A stretch of 64,000 bases of DNA from Tridacna crocea (lineage: Eukaryota > Mollusca > Bivalvia > Cardiida > Cardiidae), in NCBI GenBank assembly GCA_943736015.1, contig OX031070.1, forward strand, positions 42,060,173-42,124,172, read 5' to 3'. Made by a program: the position numbers and the translations under genes. The notes under the pieces are model-generated. The model saw only the letters and a program-made list of their open reading frames with translations, was not told the DNA's origin and did not search any database. Shown piece by piece: positions 63,155 to 64,000 of the stretch; the first letter of the stretch is position 1; the number at the start of each line of letters is the position of its first letter.

Positions 63155-63387
63155 TTAACCCTTTACTCCATAGATACTCATTTCAACGCATTGCTTGTAG
63201 GAGCATTTGGAAAACATTGTGGCAAAAGGTGAAATTGCTCGTGACGAGCAATTTCACCTTTTGCCACAATGTTTTCTATGCTATCAAAAGGTGTCATTAA
63301 TGTACACATAAGAAATAGCTTCATCCCTGCTGTTATTTAGGGTCAGTTAGAGATACCATAGAAATGCCTTATAGGGTAAAAGGTTAA
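63155..63387 (+). repeat. TH-C in the GGGGGGCTTAATGCAT host repeat
   Basis: TTAACCCTTTACTCCATAGA ... TATAGGGTAAAAGGTTAA; left flank CCCTGGCAAAAGGGGGC. Perfect TGGCAAAAGGTG / CACCTTTTGCCA arms. Confidence 0.95.
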
Positions 63388-63900
63388 GGGCTTTTTTCTC
63401 AGGGTCGTCAAAAGTAGGGATTGTGTGGTAATGGGTTAAGCTCACTTTTCACGGTGTATGGCACGCAGTCATAACTGAAAGTAGCAGCTAGTAGCAAATG
63501 AAATGTGGCCAACATGAATAGAGTAGTTCCAGAAAGGCTAGAAAACATTGTTGGGCCAGGAGGAAAATTAATGCTGGTCACCTGCATTTTCTCCTTTTCT
63601 CACAATGTATCCAAAAGCTTTATCACTCAAGTTCATTGAAACTTTGGATTGTATGGTAAAGGGTTATCTCATTTTCCCTTTACTGCACAAGTCCTGAGCA
63701 TTGACCCTGAAAAAGAGACCTTTTTAAAAGATAGTGGGAAAAGGAGAAAATGTTGGTAACCAGGGTTTGTCCTTTTCCAACAATGTTTTCTACCCTTCTT
63801 TAGACAAATCTCACTATATGAGTTATACCTAACTTTTTTTGGTCAACAAATACTTTCAATTTTGAACTTGTGTAAATTTTTATCATGTGGTAAAGGGTAA
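63388..63900. repeat. TH end fragment and two diverged copies
   Basis: 63388-63439 is a right end only. 63500-63667 (-) and 63672-63900 (+) keep arms with mismatches. A further scrap runs to 64000. Confidence 0.78.
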
Positions 63901-64000
63901 ACTACTGAAATAGATTTTAAAGTAGATAAATTGTGTGGTAAATGAAGTTTTTTTCCTCCTTTTCTCACTTTATTTTCATATTATTCATTTATTAAAATCA

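Noticed and set aside
1..64000. CRISPR array reading of the many hairpin repeats
   Set aside because: Units are dispersed, TTAA-bounded, in both orientations and in spliced animal introns, with no cas genes. They are transposon-like.

Overview
The window is animal nuclear DNA: three genes with many exons and GT-AG introns, set in dense non-autonomous repeats. It has no bacterial-style operons and no transposase gene that I could find. Protein matches and repeat types (tRNA-derived SINEs, the 'TTTTTAGCTCACCTGAG' repeat, a foldback built on 'CGCACAGGCTAATCC'-like arms) suggest a bivalve mollusc, probably a heterodont such as Dreissena, Mya or Mercenaria. The species guess is inference from memory.

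Genes. (1) A CFAP119/CCDC189-like cilium and flagellum protein lies on the + strand in eight exons (8446-21259, 321 aa). Its first intron appears to be of the rare GC-AG class. (2) The recombination paralogue RAD51C lies on the - strand in seven exons (31660 down to 23656, 362 aa), with Walker A, Walker B and the C-terminal basic motif present. (3) A PPM1E/PPM1F-type (POPX/CaMKP) PP2C phosphatase lies on the + strand in seven exons (33631-63068, 863 aa), with all metal-binding residues and a long acidic tail. All exon junctions were placed by reading frame, splice dinucleotides and family alignment from memory. In each gene the joined exons give one open frame. CFAP119 and RAD51C converge. RAD51C and PPM1 diverge from a ~2 kb spacer. 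RAD51C and PPM1E are also neighbours in the human genome (17q22), so this looks like old microsynteny.

Repeats. The dominant structure is a family I call TH (TTAA-hairpin), with roughly 110-120 recognisable copies or fragments, about one per 550 bases. A full copy is about 229 bp, bounded by TTAA, with short inverted ends (CCCATTACCA- or CCCTTTACCA-like). In the middle is a 60-65 bp near-perfect palindrome built on the arm CATTGTGGGAAAAGGAG plus AAAATGCTGGT. Subfamilies A, B, C and D share this architecture but differ in flanks and arm sequence, and arm changes are matched on the opposite arm. TH copies occur singly, in abutting chains sharing one TTAA, nested in one another, as an inverted dimer, as copies with two identical ends, and as tandem arrays. 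They fill most intron sequence and often end 20-50 bp before PPM1 acceptors. This family is the best candidate for an undescribed system here.

Other repeats include two hAT-like MITEs with ~8 bp target duplications, a ~560 bp TTAA-bounded 'AGGTGG' element, a ~340 bp 'TCTTCGAAGATTCGAC' element, a CACCAACC foldback family, several SINE families, a ~150-170 bp degenerate tandem repeat and simple repeats. Layout: 1-8390 repeats only; 8390-21360 CFAP119; 21360-23655 convergent spacer; 23656-31676 RAD51C; 31677-33590 divergent spacer; 33592-63068 PPM1; 63069-64000 repeats. In the TH entries below, + means the 'CACACAATCCC' (or equivalent) end is on the left.
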